NCBI GenBank assembly: GCA_023398495.1
Contig: JAEWSG010000035.1
Span: 1-5,133, forward strand
Direction: 5' to 3'
Source: Bacillota bacterium
Lineage (GTDB): Bacteria; Bacillota; Clostridia; Acetivibrionales; Acetivibrionaceae
DNA: 5,133 nucleotides
Part shown: piece after piece, positions 5,000-5,133 of the stretch
Numbering within the stretch: the first letter of the stretch is position 1
How the letters are laid out: the number at the start of each line of letters is the position of its first letter
Program-made: the position numbers and the translations under genes
The notes under the pieces: generated by a model
Told to the model about the DNA's origin: nothing
Database searches by the model: none
The model's input: only the letters and a program-made list of their open reading frames with translations

Positions 5000-5133
5000 T
5001 TTTTTACTTTAATCATTTTGTTGAGTACTTTCTTCTCGGTAACTTTCCAAGTATGCATATCCAATCTTATTAAAAACCAGTCATTTACCGGCTTTCCATC
5101 ATCAGATAGTTCAATAAATCTGAGTACAGCATC
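4996..5133 (-). CDS. Small Cys-motif protein, C-terminal part (runs off right end)
   Basis: The frame entering at 5133 is open for 45 codons to the TGA at 4998-4996 and reads DAVLRFIELSDDGKPVNDWF onward, ending NKMIKVKK. It is the same frame as the gene at 1-209. Aspartate 48 falls at 5133, so the two pieces overlap by 68 bases and together make a 92-residue protein. The stop overlaps the phosphorylase ATG by four bases, which predicts coupled translation. The protein ends abruptly at an A7 run. In the -1 frame the next residues (MIKEFVDNIDEFKEKLISHY) read like a natural continuation, so 92 residues may be a shortened version. Confidence 0.8.
   Translation of the reverse strand, partial: DAVLRFIELSDDGKPVNDWFLIRLDMHTWKVTEKKVLNKMIKVKK
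4999..5006 (-). promoter_or_regulatory. A AAA AAA slippery heptamer before the stop codon
   Basis: On the minus strand the small gene ends GTA AAA AAA TGA. The seven A bases (5005-4999) sit in exactly the zero-frame register A_AAA_AAA used for -1 frameshifting in bacteria. A -1 slip enters the ATG ATT AAG frame of the downstream gene and makes one fused protein. I looked for an upstream SD-like stimulator or a downstream hairpin and saw no convincing one. A homopolymer sequencing error in an A7 run is the main alternative. Confidence 0.45.
5066..5133. repeat. Right copy of 68-bp terminal direct repeat
   Basis: This is an exact copy of bases 1-68, in direct orientation, ending at the last base of the window. 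The small-gene reading frame passes through it in the same phase as through the left copy. That supports circular continuity and not a random repeat. Confidence 0.97.

Noticed and set aside
1..5133. CRISPR array, tRNA, rRNA or IS element with terminal inverted repeats
   Set aside because: I found no regularly spaced repeat series beyond the two-copy operators, no cloverleaf or rRNA-like block, and no inverted repeats flanking a transposase.

Overview
The window is an AT-rich segment (roughly one third G+C by eye), most consistent with a Clostridia/Lachnospiraceae-type Firmicute. This is suggested by the strong AGGAGG-type ribosome binding sites, SigA-like promoters, Fic and recombinase sequences typical of gut Clostridia, and codon choice biased to A/T. 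I could not run a search, so the taxonomy is inference.

Every gene I accept lies on the minus strand. In transcription order these are: a class II Fic-domain AMP-transferase with a C-terminal winged-helix (3524->2340); a 591-residue helical-repeat protein of unknown function (2167->392); a small Cys-motif protein that is split between the two window ends (209->1 and 5133->4996); a nucleoside phosphorylase damaged at both ends (4999->4334); and the C-terminal third of a large serine recombinase (about 4409->3861). From there the order returns to the fic promoter region at about 3556-3645.

The first 68 bases (1-68) are repeated exactly as the last 68 (5066-5133). Joining the ends through this overlap gives a 5,065-bp circle. 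The join restores an uninterrupted 92-codon reading frame for the small Cys-motif gene, and its stop then overlaps the next gene's ATG as ATGA. The simplest reading is a circular contig: an excised circle, a tandemly repeated unit, or an assembly circle. It has no recognisable replication gene, so it is not an ordinary plasmid.

Two mosaic joints stand out. At 4407-4411 the phosphorylase stops matching its family and runs out of frame into a recombinase that has lost its N-terminal two thirds. At the phosphorylase start, the family's usual N-terminus is missing and the replacement looks like the tail of the small Cys-motif protein. That tail is in the -1 frame behind an A AAA AAA slippery heptamer. 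The fic promoter carries two long palindromes exactly 40 bp apart, which are good candidates for an autoregulatory operator bound by the Fic protein's own winged helix.

I see no tRNA, rRNA, CRISPR array, IS inverted repeats, replication gene or convincing intrinsic terminator.
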